In this document: piece by piece, positions 62,358 through 64,000 of the stretch
Position numbering within the stretch: the stretch's first letter is position 1
Layout: each line of letters opens with the position of its first letter
Assembly (NCBI GenBank): GCA_963800205.1
Contig: CAWCZQ010000001.1
Coordinates: 186,001 to 250,000, forward strand
Length of the DNA: 64,000 bases
Origin: UBA6224 sp963800205
Lineage (GTDB): Bacteria; Patescibacteriota; Saccharimonadia; Saccharimonadales; UBA4665
Direction of reading: 5' to 3'
Notes under the pieces: generated by a model
What the model was told of the DNA's origin: nothing
Database searches by the model: none
Seen by the model: the letters and a program-made list of their open reading frames with translations, nothing else
Position numbers and translations under genes: made by a program

Positions 62358-64000
62358 CTACGGCTGATTTCGATACACAAGATTTCCGTCTTTGTCGATC
62401 TCGATGCTATCCAAATTTTCTTGTTTAGGTGGCGGTGGTGGACTTGGTGGAGTCTCTGGCAGCTTCTTAGTTTCCGTTGGCTTAGGCATATCTTCAGTTT
62501 CCGCATGTTTTTGGGTCGGCTTTATCTGGTCGTCTGGAGCAGGAATTTGCTGGTGACTTTCACTCAAGTTTTTCTTCAGTTGTTCGGCTATTTGCGTCAC
62601 CTCCTGTTTTTCGAAATCTTCACTCGAAATATTCTTTTTGATGAGTGGTTTGTGAAGATCGTGAATTGGCTCAATGATTTTGTGACTACTCTTTTTGTGC
62701 TCAGATTCTTTGGGTCCCCGTACTGATTCATCGTTTGGTTGTTCGGCTAGCGAAGGGGTTTTTGGTGTCGATGTTTCGGTAGTTTGCGGCCGAGGCTGAG
62801 AGGGTTTAGCGGATAGTGTAGTAGATTTTGCTACTTTTCGTTTACTCAGCCAGTCGTCGAGGAAAGATCCTTGCGACATAGATTTGGCGCCACTCGAATT
62901 TGCCGGATCACGAGGTGCCGTACTAGTTTGTGAAGAAGGAGAAGCTGACCAGGCGCCAGCACCTGACTTAGGTGCAGCAGTGGCGGCGACGGGATTAGTT
63001 TTCATCCGGTCAAAGATAGAGGCTTCGACCTTATTCTTTGCGACTCCATACTTCGCAGCCGATAACTGTTTCAGTGCATTGGCGAGTCGAGGATTTGGCT
63101 TACCCAGCGGCGGCAATGTAGCCATACTAAAAGGCTGTGTCGGCACACCATTAACCAATGTTCGCACTATAGTGTTGTAATTAGGGACTCTCAGCAAGTC
63201 TTCAGCGCCGAAAGTCGGCTGAAAATACTTGGAAAGCATATCGACATCATTCTGCCCTACACGGAAGGAAACAATCGTACCCATATTACCGAACACTGCG
63301 TCCCTAATCTCTTCCGTTAACTGAGTCGTAAACTGGTTGGCTACGATCAGGTTCATGTGGTATTTCCGGGCCTCTGACATAATAGTGGCGAATGAATCAG
63401 TCGAGAAGTTCTGGAACTCATCAACGTATAGGGAAAAATCGACTCGCTTATCTTCCGGTATGTTGGCCCGACTCATGGCTGCCGCTTGGAATTTCATCAC
63501 AAAAATCATGCCCAGCAGCTTTGAGTTAAGTTCACCTGTTCTACCCTTACTAAGGTTAACAAGCAGAATCTTCTTGTTATCCATAATTTCCCGCAAATCA
63601 AAAGCACTTTTCGTTTGGCCGATGATATTTCGCATCATCTCGTTACTGAGGAAAGCACCGAATTTACTAACAAACCAACTGACTACATCACCGAACTCAT
63701 TAGAACGTTGTGACTGTGGCATTTCTTTTTGCCAGAACTCGAGTACGTTCGGGTCGGTCACATATTGTAATTTTTGCTTAACAAATGAAGGGTCCCGAAA
63801 TAGCTTCGGTATATCGACGAAAGTTCCGCCAGCTGGATCAGCCATAACGGTCAAGGCGGCATTCCTAAAGAGGTGCTCGTAACGAGGGCCCATAATCCCT
63901 TGATGTTGTGGGTCATACAACTTATACAGCATGTTCAAGGCTTCCTGGATCAAAAAGTCTTTCTGGTCGGCATCGTGGAATTCAAAAAGGTTCAAACCCA
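62358..64000 (-). CDS. VirD4/TraG-like type IV secretion ATPase, C-terminal part
   Basis: The gene is cut by the right edge; the frame is open to base 64000 and the Walker A part lies outside. What remains (about 545 residues) shows ILLVNLSKGRTGELNSKLLG, then the Walker B-like segment FSLYVDEFQNFSTDSF and LIVANQFTTQLTEE, as in the TraG/VirD4 coupling-ATPase family. Such proteins are frequent in Patescibacteria and may serve DNA or protein transfer, or pilus functions. The last about 200 residues are a low-complexity tail rich in Pro, Lys, Glu and Ser with PETPPSPPPPPKQ, ending EIDKDGNLVYRNQP. It precedes gyrB by about 100 bases but gyrB has its own promoter. Confidence 0.8.
   Translation of the reverse strand, partial: GLNLFEFHDADQKDFLIQEALNMLYKLYDPQHQGIMGPRYEHLFRNAALTVMADPAGGTFVDIPKLFRDPSFVKQKLQYVTDPNVLEFWQKEMPQSQRSNEFGDVVSWFVSKFGAFLSNEMMRNIIGQTKSAFDLREIMDNKKILLVNLSKGRTGELNSKLLGMIFVMKFQAAAMSRANIPEDKRVDFSLYVDEFQNFSTDSFATIMSEARKYHMNLIVANQFTTQLTEEIRDAVFGNMGTIVSFRVGQNDVDMLSKYFQPTFGAEDLLRVPNYNTIVRTLVNGVPTQPFSMATLPPLGKPNPRLANALKQLSAAKYGVAKNKVEASIFDRMKTNPVAATAAPKSGAGAWSASPSSQTSTAPRDPANSSGAKSMSQGSFLDDWLSKRKVAKSTTLSAKPSQPRPQTTETSTPKTPSLAEQPNDESVRGPKESEHKKSSHKIIEPIHDLHKPLIKKNISSEDFEKQEVTQIAEQLKKNLSESHQQIPAPDDQIKPTQKHAETEDMPKPTETKKLPETPPSPPPPPKQENLDSIEIDKDGNLVYRNQP

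Overview
The window comes from a member of Candidatus Saccharibacteria (TM7, Patescibacteria/CPR). The 16S rRNA gene on the minus strand (56011-57483) carries sites matching the TM7 group-specific oligonucleotides as I remember them (314F at 57193-57210, 580F at 56951-56969, 910R at 56600-56620). The protein genes fit this: B12-dependent ribonucleotide reductase with NrdR, a short adenylate kinase, an IleRS with an HHGT signature, a DUF5663 protein and two small KGG-motif proteins. TGA acts as a stop, so the standard bacterial code applies. Nearly all genes lie on the minus strand.

Region 1 (1-28973) is a run of five very large secreted or membrane-anchored proteins, all on the minus strand: a beta-propeller-like repeat protein running off the left edge (1-4688), a double beta-helix protein (5227-11172), a giant mosaic with beta-helix, Gly-rich and FG-GAP parts (11501-20257), a membrane-anchored kelch protein (20486-25709) and a tail-fibre-like protein (25776-28973). 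Three of them share an almost identical mature N-terminal module of about 165 residues behind different signal peptides. These are probably the adhesion/host-contact proteins of this episymbiont. Several genes are split by single-base frameshifts, most densely at 2.4-4.3 kb.

Region 2 (29365-50870) is the housekeeping core: rplU; ileS behind a T-box-like leader; a thioredoxin-fold protein; nrdJ and nrdR; ftsZ; a tightly overlapping rpsU-yqeY-adk-map-ftsA operon; a wHTH regulator divergent from priA; def-fmt; rpsA-infB-DUF5663; a ROK kinase overlapping a small HExxH protein; and two KGG genes. Clear sigma70-type promoters are visible, and four of them place the transcription start at or within a few bases of the ATG, which suggests leaderless mRNAs.

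Region 3 (50983-57682) is the rRNA locus, ordered 16S, tRNA-Ala(UGC), tRNA-Ile(GAU), 23S, 5S on the minus strand. Each large rRNA has a long flanking processing stem. An intrinsic terminator followed by a new promoter lies between 16S and tRNA-Ala, so the locus looks like two transcription units. The 23S is longer than usual because of at least three expanded variable regions.

Region 4 (57729-64000) holds gyrA (interrupted by two single-base insertions that are probably sequence errors), gyrB with its promoter, and the C-terminal part of a VirD4/TraG-like ATPase cut by the right edge.
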